Shown one piece after another: positions 10,488 to 21,140 of a DNA stretch of 64,000 nucleotides. The DNA is taken from positions 94,812,711-94,876,710 of the forward strand of contig NC_080670.1 of NCBI RefSeq assembly GCF_030247195.1. The letters run 5' to 3'. Below the pieces are notes generated by a model. The model had not been told where the DNA came from. It made no database searches and worked only from the letters and a program-made list of their open reading frames with translations. The first letter of the stretch is position 1. Each line of letters starts with the position of its first letter. A program made the translations under genes and the position numbers. Origin of the DNA: Topomyia yanbarensis (taxonomy: Eukaryota; Arthropoda; Insecta; Diptera; Culicidae).

Positions 10488-12360
10488 ATCTCGCCCACAC
10501 CGGGTGGAAAAAAATTGGTAACAATTTTTTTCTAAACTAACACCTAACACCGATACAATAATAATAACGAAATGAATAAATAAATAAAAACCAAAGAAAA
10601 ACTAACTACACCTAATTATTTCTTCCGCAATTTATAAATAATTCATCCAAAAAAATTAATCCACCGAGTGTCGTCATCGGTGAAATGTTTGCTCAAGTTT
10701 GGTCTGATAATACTGACAGCATACGCGAAGCGAGAAGCTATCAGCCATTGTCATTATTCGGCTATGGGTTGAATTCTAAATCCAATCCGAAAACAAGATC
10801 GGTAACAACTCGAAATTCCCAAAATTCTGCAAGTGGCATTGACAATTTTCAATGTTTCAACTTGCAGGGGAACGGTTGTCGGCATTATTTTGCTTGTTTT
10901 TTTTCGACTGTCCAGAAATGCCTCGTGTTCTTACGGTACCAGTACTACACGCTTGTGTTGGGGTTTCTATCCAAATACATTCATACAATTATCCCATTCA
11001 TTCATCCTCAATCACTGGCCTACTCGATCATTCACATTCCGATAAGCACTTCGAATTAAACCCAAAACAATTATATCTTATCATTCACACATGCATTCAT
11101 TCACTCTGTTCGATTCCGCACTCATAAATTCACTCATACAATACCGCTTAACACGTCATCATTTCTCCCACTCACAGACATTCCGGACAAAAAGTTTGTA
11201 TATTCGTCCCTTTTCGCCTCAAAACGCTTCCTACATGGCAAATGAAACGTTTGAGAGAGACCAATGAATGTCTTTCGCATAATTTAAACAGATCAAAATG
11301 ATTCCCACCGGAATCAAACGAACCATCCCAGGTTTAACCACAAACCCAAAATTATGCGAAATGAAATTTTATTCGATTCGAAATCGAAGACGCTAGGCGC
11401 TTTTTACCCCATTCGCTCTTCCACTCACACTACTCTGATCCAAATCGGGCTACACCTGCATGATGCAGAGCATTGATGCGAACATCGGGGAAAGTGTCAA
11501 ATCGATGATCCATTCGATATGATGAATGAATCATCAAAATCGTAAATAAAAACAAAACAGTTCGCGAAATCGGCGTTCGCACTGTTTTTATTCGCGATTT
11601 TATACCGTTTCCGCGAGTCTTCGGTATTTATTGCGGTCGGGAATTAGACGCGTGTATTTATTTGTGTCCCTATCGAAGAAGGGATAAGTGAATAAGCTTT
11701 TTTTGTGTCCCAAACAAGGGAAAATAACAGGATTTAGTGCACCCGTAGGTGCGAGTGTTTCCCACGAAGAGGGATTTTGGAAAAAATTTCATGTTGCCGA
11801 ACACGGCAGAAAGTGTATTTAGATGCGTTCGGGGACCACGGTGTAACATTTGTGTTTATTGAAGTGGATAATTCTATCCTTCCGTAGCCAAGACGGGTCC
11901 CCGACCATACATTAAGTGAGATAATTTGATTACCTCACTGCGTGAGTGGGGCACTAAAGAACTTTGTTTCTGTTTGCCGAACACGGCAGGTAGTGTGTTT
12001 AGATGCGTCCGGTGCCCGGGAGAACGGCACGGTATAAGATTAGTGGTTTTTTTAGTGGAGTATTCCACCCTACCGTAGTCGTCACCGGGGCCGGAGCATA
12101 TATTTCGAGCGAGTGTTTGTTTACCACACTGCGCGAGTGTGGCTCAAAATAAGTGCATGAAGCTAATGAAGAAGCTTCCCGCGGCAGAGTTGGTCTTCCA
12201 CAATAAAAATAGAGAAGACGGAGAAATGTTTGTTTTTTTTTTATTCGGACTAAAGTCCGTGTTGTTACCGTCGGGAACTGACGGCTGCTTTTGGAAAACT
12301 CCCAAGTGAGTAATCCATATAAAAGCATACCGTCAGTCCACAGACGGCACGGAAAAGTTT
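10488..12360 (-). other. 3' non-coding region of the LTR element with 180-bp repeat pair
   Basis: This 1.87-kb stretch lies between the pol stop and the 3' LTR. No env-like frame, signal peptide or transmembrane frame was found. Two diverged units of about 180 bp start at 11794 and 11974; both carry ttgccgaacacggcag, 'tttagatgcg', a 'ccgtag' segment and a 'cactgcg(t/c)gagtg' segment. A purine-rich GTGTGGGCGAGA lies immediately upstream (minus sense) of the 3' LTR and may act as the polypurine tract. Confidence 0.75.
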
Positions 12361-15300
12361 TTATGCTGGTTTAAGGAGATTTGCTGGCCAAACTCCGAGG
12401 TTTTTACCTGCTAAATCCTCCAGCTCGTAGGAGGATACACCCCTTTTGATGATAATTTTTGCCGGTAAGTATTGTGGTCCAAGTTTAGCATTGTAAGACT
12501 CGAGTGCATTCGACAACTTCATGTTTCGACGGTACACCATTTGTCCCGTTTCAAAAGGTTTGGAGAACTTTCGATGACGCAAGTTGTACTGATGTCGAAT
12601 GCCCTCGCTTGCCTTTGCCAAATTTTTGACCACAATCTCCCGGATTTTGTCCATCTGTTGGTGTCTTGTTTCTAGGTCACCCTCACCAAAAATCCTACTG
12701 AAGTCATCGGCAGATGCCATTTCACACCCGTGTATAATGAAATGAGGACTAAACCCAGTGGAGGAATGAACGGTAGTATTTAGGATGCGCTCCACATCGG
12801 TGATGTGGACATCCCAGTTGCGCTGCTCGGTTCGAGCATATGCCCGGATTGCGGTGTTTATCGAGCGATTTGTTCGCTCCACTGGGTTAGCCTGCGAATG
12901 ATAGCGGGAATTCAGCCAATGTTTGACGTTGGTTTCTTTTATGAATTGACTGAACTCCTTCGAGGTGAAAGTGGAGGCATTGTCGCTCAGCAGAATTTCC
13001 GGGCTACCATGGCGATTGAACCACTGTTCGCGCAGTATCGTACAGAGTGACGTACTAGCGATTTTGCGAACGGGGGTTAACATGACGTACTTGCTGAAGA
13101 CGTCGAGGACTACAAGCAAGTGTTGATTGCCACGTTTGCTTTTTGGAAGAGGACCGATGAAGTCCACAGAAACCATTCGCCATGGTGCATTAGTCGCACG
13201 CGACTGACCCATTTCGGGCTGGACTGGGACGAAAGGAGCTTTGATTTCCTTGCACGTCCCACATTCTCGAATAAACTTTCGTACTTCCGATCCCATTCGA
13301 GGCCAGTAATATCGCAACTGCACTTCGTGGATCGTTTTATCGTATCCCACGTGAAGCAAATTTTCGTGGGTACGTTGGATCAAATCTTGACGGAACTCGG
13401 GTGCTGGGACGAGTTTCCAACTGAACCGCGAGTCGCACGGAACAACTTTCGAGTTGACATACTTGAAAAGTTGATCATTTTCTACTTTGAAGTCGGCATA
13501 GTCGTCAGGATTTTGGATAACTTTTGACTTCATGGAACAGTACCAGTCTGAGGTGGACAAAGCTGAAACGGCTGCTACGGCCCGGGATAACGCATCTGGA
13601 ACGACATTGTCCTTGCCTTTCCGGTGCTCAATAGACATGTCGTAGAGTTGTAATTCTAAACTCCAACGACTCAAACGTGAACTGGTTTTCCATTTAGTCT
13701 TCAGTATCCATGTAATCGCTGACGAATCAGTGACCAGTCGAAAATGATAACCTTCCAAGTAACCTCGAAAGTGTTCAACCGCCATTATCACCGCCAGACC
13801 TTCCTTCTCAGTTGCATGATAGTTCCTTTGGGGAGTGGTCAGTTTGTGCGAAAAGTAAGCAACTACTTTCTCACTGGTTTTCCATTTAGTCTTCAGTATC
13901 CATGTAATCGCTGACGAATCAGTGACCAGTCGAAAATGATAACCTTCCAAGTAACCTCGAAAGTGTTCAACCGCCATTATCACCGCCAGACCTTCCTTCT
14001 CAGTTGCATGATAGTTCCTTTGGGGAGTGGTCAGTTTGTGCGAAAAGTAAGCAACTACTTTCTCACCCTCGGGATACTCCTGCACCAGAACAGCAGCGAC
14101 TGCTACGTCACTAGCGTCTGTCTGAAGGATAAACTCTTTGGAGAAGTCTGGTGGGACTAAAACTGGAGGAGTGACTAGAAGTTCCTTAATTTTAAGGAAC
14201 GCGAGTTCTGCCTCGGAGTTCCAAACTAAGCTCTTGGTTTTCGTTTTGAGCAGATCGCTCAAGGGAGCAGTGACCTCACTGAACCGATCAATGAAGCGGC
14301 GGTAATAACCGCACATACCGAGGAAACGACGAAGTTTCGTCACGGTAACCGGTCTCTCGTAGTCGAGAATCGGCTGAATTTTGTCAGGATTGACCTTGAG
14401 TCCATCCCGATTCAACAAATAACCAAGAAACTTTAGTTCGGGGACTCCAAAACGGGATTTTTCCAAATTGATGGTTAGGTTGGCTCTTGCTAGACAATCG
14501 TCCACTGCTTTGAGCAACTGTATGTGATGCTCGAACGTTTCGCTTACCACGATGATGTCATCTAGGTAGACTAAAACGTAAGGTTCCCATTTACCTCGTC
14601 CTAGAACCTGGTCCATCAGTCGCGCCAGAGTAGCGGGGCTGTTGACGAGACCAAATGGTAGACGAGTAAATTGGAACATACCCCTGCCGGGAACACTGAA
14701 AGCAGTATATTTGCGACTATCCTTGGCCAGGGGTACCTGGAGAAAGGCCTCCTTCAAGTCTATAGTAGACAGGTACTTCGCCTTGGGTAAGCCGCCCAAT
14801 ATTCGCCCAGGGTGGGGCAGAGGGTATGCATCCCGTACAGTACGCTCATTGAGAGGCCTAGCGTCTAGACAAAGGCGGATTGAGTCGTCTGGTTTCGTGA
14901 CAGCCACAATATTAAGCGACCAATCCGAATCAGACTCCTCGATAATTCCCATAGACCGCCATCGGTCAACTTCTTCCCAGACCTTTGACAGTTTCTTTGG
15001 GCTCATGTGATAAGGATATCGGCAAACGGGTGCCGCACCCTGGAATTCATCTTTGATGACAATCCTGTGCTCTGTGAATGAGGTTGGGCTTAGCTTTCCG
15101 GGCTCTACTGCCTGGAAACATTTCTTTACTTCTTCTACGCGCGCTAACTGTTCCGAAGTGAGTATCGACTCACGCGGTACTTCATCTTCTTCATCGTCTT
15201 CTGATTCCTGACCTGAGTTCAACAGAGCACAGTTTTGTATCTCAGGAAAAATCCCAAAGGCGCGCCAAAAGTCCATACCTAGAATGGAGTTGACGGTCAG

Positions 15301-15669
15301 ATGCTCTACTACAAGAGTGCATAGGACCTTTGTCAAATTTTGAAAAGTATACGGGAGATACGCTTGTCCAATGATTGGTAAGGATTGACCATTTGCAGAA
15401 CGTAGTTCGAATGGTCGTTCCAACCTTTTCAAGGGACTTTTCGAAAACTTTCGGTATAGCTTTTTAGTTATAATTGTGGCGTTACTACCACTGTCGAGCA
15501 AGGCTTTGAAGGATTTGCCGTACACAGCGACAATTGCAAATGGACGGTTATCGAACGGGTCGTCAAGGACGATGGTTTCGACAGACAACGAATTATCATA
15601 GTCCTCATCACGAGCCGGTCGAAAACTGTCGTAAATCTGGGGATGGATTGTTAGTTGTTCTTTGGAGCG
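12361..15669 (-). CDS. pol: Pol polyprotein: protease, RT, RNase H, integrase
   Basis: The frame is open from 15669, just after a TAG at 15672-15670, to the stop at 12361 (about 1100 aa). Domains from the N-terminus: aspartic protease with LLDSGSNATII; RT with CLDARPLNERT, LPFGLVNSPATLARLMDQVL and YLDDIIVV; RNase H with DASDVA and VTDSS; integrase with an H2C2 zinc finger (HENLLHVGYD...CGTC), VDFIGPL, DNASTFTSKEF and a closing E region. There is no ATG before the protease motif; the first Met is in GMDFW, after the active site. Expression therefore must use a non-AUG start, a recoding event or processing that I cannot see. A 64-codon in-frame duplication in RNase H (13681-14064) may impair that domain. 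Confidence 0.9.
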   Translation of the reverse strand, partial: RSKEQLTIHPQIYDSFRPARDEDYDNSLSVETIVLDDPFDNRPFAIVAVYGKSFKALLDSGSNATIITKKLYRKFSKSPLKRLERPFELRSANGQSLPIIGQAYLPYTFQNLTKVLCTLVVEHLTVNSILGMDFWRAFGIFPEIQNCALLNSGQESEDDEEDEVPRESILTSEQLARVEEVKKCFQAVEPGKLSPTSFTEHRIVIKDEFQGAAPVCRYPYHMSPKKLSKVWEEVDRWRSMGIIEESDSDWSLNIVAVTKPDDSIRLCLDARPLNERTVRDAYPLPHPGRILGGLPKAKYLSTIDLKEAFLQVPLAKDSRKYTAFSVPGRGMFQFTRLPFGLVNSPATLARLMDQVLGRGKWEPYVLVYLDDIIVVSETFEHHIQLLKAVDDCLARANLTINLEKSRFGVPELKFLGYLLNRDGLKVNPDKIQPILDYERPVTVTKLRRFLGMCGYYRRFIDRFSEVTAPLSDLLKTKTKSLVWNSEAELAFLKIKELLVTPPVLVPPDFSKEFILQTDASDVAVAAVLVQEYPEGEKVVAYFSHKLTTPQRNYHATEKEGLAVIMAVEHFRGYLEGYHFRLVTDSSAITWILKTKWKTSEKVVAYFSHKLTTPQRNYHATEKEGLAVIMAVEHFRGYLEGYHFRLVTDSSAITWILKTKWKTSSRLSRWSLELQLYDMSIEHRKGKDNVVPDALSRAVAAVSALSTSDWYCSMKSKVIQNPDDYADFKVENDQLFKYVNSKVVPCDSRFSWKLVPAPEFRQDLIQRTHENLLHVGYDKTIHEVQLRYYWPRMGSEVRKFIRECGTCKEIKAPFVPVQPEMGQSRATNAPWRMVSVDFIGPLPKSKRGNQHLLVVLDVFSKYVMLTPVRKIASTSLCTILREQWFNRHGSPEILLSDNASTFTSKEFSQFIKETNVKHWLNSRYHSQANPVERTNRSINTAIRAYARTEQRNWDVHITDVERILNTTVHSSTGFSPHFIIHGCEMASADDFSRIFGEGDLETRHQQMDKIREIVVKNLAKASEGIRHQYNLRHRKFSKPFETGQMVYRRNMKLSNALESYNAKLGPQYLPAKIIIKRGVSSYELEDLAGKNLGVWPANLLKPA
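13681..14064 (-). repeat. Perfect 192-bp in-frame tandem duplication inside pol
   Basis: 13681-13872 and 13873-14064 appear identical. Each encodes the RNase H segment from EKVVAYFSHKL to KTKWKTS, so the protein carries this 64-residue stretch twice. The duplicated part includes the second catalytic acid region (ATEKEGLA) and VTDSS. Confidence 0.93.
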
Positions 15670-15692
15670 CTACTTTACTGCCAACTGCGACT

Positions 15693-17867
15693 TCAGTTGG
15701 TTCTGATCCCGTTTTTTAGGCAGTAAGGGCAACGAGAAACATCAAATCCTTTAAAACCACACACGATGCAAAAGACCCGAATTGGTTTCCGGCATTCCTC
15801 AAATTCATGTCCTTTGTCTCCACAATTGTAGCAGACGCCGAGCACGGGAGGACGATGCTTTTCCACCAAATACTCCAGACACATTATAGGTTTCTGCGGT
15901 GGTTCGATCGGTTTTTGATTGTTTCCTTCGAGATTCTTGCCGTCCTGATTCCCTTGCTGTTTCTTTTTCTGGTTGTCAGGAGGCTTGCTTGAATCAAGAC
16001 CTGCCGGTTTGGCATTCTTGTTCCAAAACGTTTTGGATTTTGCGTTGCCGTTATTCTGTCCACCTCGCTTTTGGTTTTTTTGGTTCTGTTTTTGTTTGTT
16101 TTGTGGAGGATTATCAGAATAAGCAGCAACTTCCCGAGAAGAACCGAAAACTTTCTGATAAATCGGCGTCTTGGAGGCGTCGATCGATTTACCAAGACTC
16201 ATCAATTCTGAAAGCGTGTTCACTGGCTTGAGAATCAGCATTTGTTTATAATCGGCTTTCAGGTTCCGCTTGAGCACGTCGAGTTTTTCGCTCGGTGCCA
16301 TTGGAACCGTCATAGCACGAAATATTTTTTCTATTTCCAGGAAGTATTCCTGGAAAGATTCGTTACGCATCTGCCGGCGCTGGAGAGCCTTCATCTTGAG
16401 CGTAGCATCAAGTTCAGGATGTACAAAATTTACCTTGAGCTCGCATACAAGATGGTTCCAGTTAAACAACCGGTTTTGCGCACGCATAGCCTGATACCAG
16501 GTCAAAGCATTGCCAGTGAACAAATGCATCGCAGAATTGAAAAGTTCGTCTTCGCACATTTGCTCACACGCAGCGTAACTCGCTACGGTGTCCAAGAATT
16601 CATTTAGTCCCGTTCCTTCATCAGTTCCAGCATACTTCCGAATTTTCCAATCAGCGACACGCTGCGGGTTACGCGAGTAATTCCCTGGGGCTGCCATCGA
16701 TCCGTTTCCCGCGTTGGTAGATATTGAAAAGTTCGGATAGGATGGTCCCGTCCGCTGTTCGGTCCATTCAGGAACGTGAGGCTGGTTCTGAGTTTGGTAC
16801 GGGGCTGTGAATCCGGTATTCTGTTTCGGTTTCTCGATTGGAAGTGATGGACATATATTTTGTTGACCCGAGAATCCTCGCTTCAACACAAATTGATCGG
16901 GACTGGGCGCCAGTGTTGGGCGAGGAATCTCTGGTTCATCAAATGAATCGGGTACGTCCATCAAACGCAAATCTTCCAGATCGGTCTGCAGATCCTTCTC
17001 GGAAGCACTTTCCTTCTGATGTACTAGTGCCCGAAGTTCATTCACGGATTCACGAAGTGAGACAACTTCTTGAACCGTCTTTCTCAAAACTGACGAAATT
17101 GTTGTCAGTGAAGCAATCCCGCCCATTAGCGTTTCGGTAGCTTTTGAAAAAGCATCAGACCCCTGAGACGCTAGGGCTTTATTATCGTCGGATTGCTGTC
17201 GCAATTGTCGAATCTCGTCCCTCATCTCGCACAAGACACGCAACAGGTCGTCTCCTACGAGCTGTTTGGAAAGAGATCCTTCGTTATCGGAAGGATTGGA
17301 TCCCTGTGGAATTGCAGGTACGTCTGTACTCAGCAAATCTCCCAAAATTTCTCCATCCTCCCCTTCTTGGTTGTCGGGAGGAAGTGCTGCCTGTTCGTCA
17401 CTGAAATGACTGGCATAAACTGCTAGAACTTCCTCCAGCAACCCCGAAATTTCCTGGTTGACCTCCCCTGCCGCATAATTTCGGATAACCTGGAGCCTAG
17501 ACCCCAAATGAAGCAACCGTGTTCGGTAAATCTCCTTGTTTGGGCACCGGTACTGGAGATCTTCCTTGATTTTTAGTAATTTACCAAGGCAGATCTCCTT
17601 TTCTTCACCCACGTCACCCCGGAAATTGCGTACTAATTCCCTCCGAGACGACCGCTCATGCGACAAAATTCCCCGAAGACGCCGCTGCCGCTGGACACCC
17701 GAAAGATCCGAATCAGGAGAGATAAAAATGCTTCGAGATAGCAACTCAAAATCCAGCTCGTCGAAATGCAAATGATCGACGCGCATGAACACACACGCTT
17801 GGTTGAATTTCTCCAACGCCATCATAACTTGCGCTATATTGGAAGAAATCACCAAGACACAAAGCAT
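15693..17867 (-). CDS. gag: Gag polyprotein of the Ty3/gypsy element
   Basis: Uninterrupted frame of 724 aa; a second Met pair at residues 15-16 (near 17825) is an equally good start. The N-terminal third is charged, with predicted coiled coil (about residues 205-290, EMRDEIRQLRQQ and following). A Retrotrans_gag-type capsid segment lies at about residues 400-530, including a TWYQAMRAQN motif. A lysine/asparagine/glutamine-rich nucleocapsid linker follows, then two cysteine knuckles near the C-terminus: CYNCGDKGHEFEEC (classical CCHC) and CIVCGFKGFDVSRCPYC (degenerate). The protein would form the particle and package RNA. The TGA at 15693 precedes the pol frame by about 20 nt. The family assignment is strong; the exact start is uncertain. 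Confidence 0.9.
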   Translation of the reverse strand: MLCVLVISSNIAQVMMALEKFNQACVFMRVDHLHFDELDFELLSRSIFISPDSDLSGVQRQRRLRGILSHERSSRRELVRNFRGDVGEEKEICLGKLLKIKEDLQYRCPNKEIYRTRLLHLGSRLQVIRNYAAGEVNQEISGLLEEVLAVYASHFSDEQAALPPDNQEGEDGEILGDLLSTDVPAIPQGSNPSDNEGSLSKQLVGDDLLRVLCEMRDEIRQLRQQSDDNKALASQGSDAFSKATETLMGGIASLTTISSVLRKTVQEVVSLRESVNELRALVHQKESASEKDLQTDLEDLRLMDVPDSFDEPEIPRPTLAPSPDQFVLKRGFSGQQNICPSLPIEKPKQNTGFTAPYQTQNQPHVPEWTEQRTGPSYPNFSISTNAGNGSMAAPGNYSRNPQRVADWKIRKYAGTDEGTGLNEFLDTVASYAACEQMCEDELFNSAMHLFTGNALTWYQAMRAQNRLFNWNHLVCELKVNFVHPELDATLKMKALQRRQMRNESFQEYFLEIEKIFRAMTVPMAPSEKLDVLKRNLKADYKQMLILKPVNTLSELMSLGKSIDASKTPIYQKVFGSSREVAAYSDNPPQNKQKQNQKNQKRGGQNNGNAKSKTFWNKNAKPAGLDSSKPPDNQKKKQQGNQDGKNLEGNNQKPIEPPQKPIMCLEYLVEKHRPPVLGVCYNCGDKGHEFEECRKPIRVFCIVCGFKGFDVSRCPYCLKNGIRTN

Positions 17868-18277
17868 GTAAGTACTGACACGGTATTATTTTCGATTTTT
17901 CGCCCACTAACGATTCCATTAAAATTTCAGGAAATCAAGCTGTTCCAAAAATGTCTCAAACCGGATTGAGAATTCAAGGCGATTGGCCACCGCAACCGAA
18001 TAATAACAACAACCTTCAAACTACTCGTCCGGCAGACCAAACACAAACAACGCAATCCACAAATTCGGACAAAAAAAGAAAATGCAAAAGTCAAAAAACA
18101 ATACCAAAAATGTAAATAAATAAATAATACGACCGCGGAACAATATTGCGGAAGAAACCTCACCACTGTTCTACGAAAATCCTCTATTTAGAAGAAGCAC
18201 CCCACACTCCGGAAGAAAAAAATATTTTCCAAAATAGGAAAATATTTTTTTCAGTGTGTTTTGCGCTGTGCGCCAAA
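17868..18277 (-). other. Leader of the LTR element with possible primer-binding site
   Basis: In sense orientation the leader directly after the 5' LTR reads TTTGGCGCACAGCGC; TGGCGC is the usual opening of gypsy primer-binding sites, but I could not match the rest to a specific tRNA. The remainder up to gag is A-rich and non-coding. Confidence 0.5.
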
Positions 18278-19367
18278 TGTAAGTAGGGGTTTGCCCGCTA
18301 CTCGGGTTCTTATTTGCCCGGCGTACCCTTCGCTTCAGGGCGGCCTAGGTGCCTCTACAGAATTTCGGATTTTCGTAACACAACAAACAAAAAGGAAAAA
18401 CAAATAAATTAAATTTTACCGTGTTTTATTTTCACCTACTCTCCCTTCACTGTACACTGCTGCTGCGGGCGGTTTCCTCCGACCGGCCGGGACAGCAACG
18501 GCCGAGTTCTCCCTATTTACGTTGGCTGCTCCGGCAGCGGTCCTTAACAATTAGCTAGGGAGGTGAGCTTGGCTCTTTTGTTGGAACCTCCCTAGCGACG
18601 TTGGTGATGAATCACCGGATTCCCTTGCTCCCCGCAAGGAATCCCGGAAGACACCGCAGTGTTCTTCCCAGGCGGAGTCGTCGTCCTACCTGCTTCCCTC
18701 TCCTTGACTGTTAGCTGCAGAGGAGAGCAAGGCTCGTTCGACTTATCCTCTGCAGTGAGAGGGGTGGGTGCGTCGGATACTTAACGGTTAGCCGGGGAAG
18801 CGAAAGCTCCTTGGTGATTAGCTTCCCCCGACGGCGATCCAGCACCACTATATGCACTTGTGCCCGAACCACGGGCCGGCACTTTTGACGGATTTAATTT
18901 GCCGTCACACGCGCGCACTGAACTTTTCGTTACGGTGGCGGGAAACTGTCCCGAAGAAAAAACAATCTTATGGACGTCTGATCACTACCGTGGTTCGTCA
19001 CTTTCTTCCTTATCTCGATGGCCGCCTTTTTCACTCCACCAAACAACCACCAAAAAACACACCGCCGCATAGCTGTCATTGCCATGGTACAGCATAGTTA
19101 GCAATCACTTTTACAGCGAGAGGAGAGCGGAGACCTACCTAAACCCTATGTTTCTTATATACAAATATTCAACAAAAATTACTACACCTATCTGCACAAA
19201 CAAAACCGTTCACAAACGAGAAAATGAACAAAAATTTACAACTTTAGTGTGAACGGTACAAAACAGCGGTGAGCATAAATTTTCGTAAACAATACACTCT
19301 ACGGAGAGAGTACGCACGAAAGGGTATATTTCCACCCAGTGCTCAATTGTTACCCTGACGGGTTACA
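18278..19367 (-). repeat. 5' LTR of the Ty3/gypsy element (promoter LTR)
   Basis: Same length and ends as the 3' LTR. A minus-strand TATATAAG box at about 19157-19164 lies about 205 nt into the LTR, which fits a U3 promoter. Right of it the genomic flank begins with the target duplicate CGGA. Confidence 0.95.
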
Positions 19368-19960
19368 CGGACAACTGTGAAATAAAGACCAATAGATCAG
19401 TTACATATCAGGATCCCATTCCGACAGTTTTTGAAGTCCTCATGATGTTAAAACAACAGGTTATCAATGTACGGATTAGATAATTCTTATTGTAATATTG
19501 AATGAAGTCAGTCAGCATCAATAAATTTTTAACTTCGATCCAATATTTTTTTGATGGGGGGTATGGTGTTAAACCCCAAAGCCTTCTCTTGGCTACGCTG
19601 TTGTTTGTAGTTATCTATGTCGCTTCTCATTTTCCAAGATATGTTCCAAAACGATTCGATGGTTAAAAGTTAGAAAATTTGCAGTCAGAAGGTTTACGAA
19701 AATGAAATTTTTTGCACTGATAAGTGATCAAGTTCCATTCAGAAAATTGGGATTGTTCAGTGGTTATTTCTAGCAGTTGTAGATAGAAAAATGAAAGAGA
19801 GTTTTATCGAAATAATATTTGGCTTATTTAAATGGAGTATTACCATGTTGAACAATAAGTAGGCGACAAAGGGTAATTCACAAACAACAAGCCATAACTA
19901 TTAAAGTATTCAAAATAGATATTTCATGTCTTCAGTAAAGTTATTCGCAAAAGTAAGAAC

Positions 19961-21140
19961 TAGGGTTACCAGATGGATTAACAGCAAAATAAGGACATCC
20001 TGAATCTTGACCGATGCTAACAAATTTTACTCATCTGCATTGAAATTTGTATGGATATTTGGAAAGACGACACGTACTGGATGAAGGGTCTGTTATACCC
20101 TTGAATTGTTCCACGATAGCGAATGTCGATGTCGATTCGAGATTGCAATAAATCGGAAGTGAAAACTGGTTCCGAAACATCTCAGCGTACAGACAGGAGA
20201 TCGAGGTCAAGTAAGTTTTTACAGCTTTTTTAGGTCAAGTAAGTTTTACAGCGAAATTTTCTCTGACTAGCTTCAATGCGTTGAATATCATTTTGGTTAA
20301 AAGTTGCTCACTCTACATTGCCGTCTTCGAGTGTAAAACAGACCAAAGCACAATATTGTACTTTTAAACAATGTATATTCGTAAATCGTAAAGTTCTTAG
20401 TGACTTTAAAAATGAATCCTAGCAGAGGCCTTAGAAATAGTATACTCAAGGTGGTGTTTAAAGTTTAGTTTGGGATCTAGGTAGACTCCCAAATCTTGAA
20501 CAGACGAGTTCCGTTTGAGAACGATTTGTGAAATATTGTAGTCGAAATTAACTTTCGAACCGAATACTTGGGAGCATTTAACATCATCCAATCGGCATAG
20601 AACCAATTGGTGAAAACATCCATCTGGGACTGCAAGAATTCTGCATCTTTAGCATTCCTGATAAGGTGAAATAGTTTGAAGTCGTTAGTAAACGAAAGTT
20701 TTATGTACTTCATCAAATAGTTTAAGTCGTTTAAATAGAGCAAAAATCTGAATGGTCCGAGATAACTACCCTGAGGAATAGAACCCTGCGCTAGAGCTGT
20801 TCAAAATTTTATGCTTTGAATAAGAGGACAAAATCATTTTTTCAGCCAACACTCAACAAGATAAGAAACAAGCTTTAGTTGGAAACATTACTTCAATCAA
20901 TAAACTTTATCAATGCTTTTGAATCATTAATCTGAACATTAGAAATCAAATGTACTGTAGGGAAGTGATCAACTAAAATGGCGAATAAAATGTTTCATTC
21001 GTTTGGACGAACTTAATCTGATTGATTTCAAATATACCATTGACTAAAACTAAGGACATTTGAAGTAAAATTAAGGACACTTTCCCAAACCATCGAAATT
21101 AAGGACATGTCCTTTAAAATACGGACGGTTGGTAACCCTA
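19961..21140. mobile_element. hAT-like non-autonomous element with 8-bp target duplication
   Basis: The ends are TAGGGTTACC and GGTAACCCTA (10-bp terminal inverted repeats), flanked by GTAAGAAC at 19953-19960 and 21141-21148. The paralogous repeat near 44015 and 47275 shows the unoccupied site (agtaagagctacaaattt form). Subterminal copies of 'aaggacat' occur at both ends. No transposase frame is present; instead an RT relic lies inside. The 8-bp duplication is typical of hAT elements; the superfamily is inferred. Confidence 0.78.
20406..20830 (-). pseudogene. LINE reverse transcriptase relic
   Basis: Frames 20743-20477 and 20606-20406 together with sequence up to about 20830 resemble the RT of the LINE at the right edge of the window: IPQGSYLGPFRFLLYLNDL, then TNDFKLFHLIRNAKD (the ADD triad is lost, reading TND), then VQDLGVYLDPKLNFKHHL. 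At least one frameshift near 20590. Only the central RT region is present. Confidence 0.75.

Larger units (their letters stand above)
9398..19367 (-). mobile_element. Ty3/gypsy LTR retrotransposon, structurally complete
   Basis: The 9970-bp insertion has two 1090-bp LTRs beginning TGTAA and ending TTACA, flanked by a CGGA target duplication (9394-9397 and 19368-19371), the 4-bp size usual for Ty3/gypsy. The sense strand is minus: 5' LTR 19367-18278, leader, gag 17867-15693, pol 15669-12361, a 1.87-kb non-coding stretch, then 3' LTR 10487-9398. Pol order is protease, RT, RNase H, integrase, the gypsy order. No env frame was seen. Only three differences between the LTRs indicate a recent insertion. 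The lineage within Ty3/gypsy was not determined. Confidence 0.95.

Noticed and set aside
10488..12360. Possible env gene of the LTR element
   Set aside because: No long frame on the sense strand; the 124-aa and 109-aa frames lack signal or membrane features and contain the 180-bp repeats.
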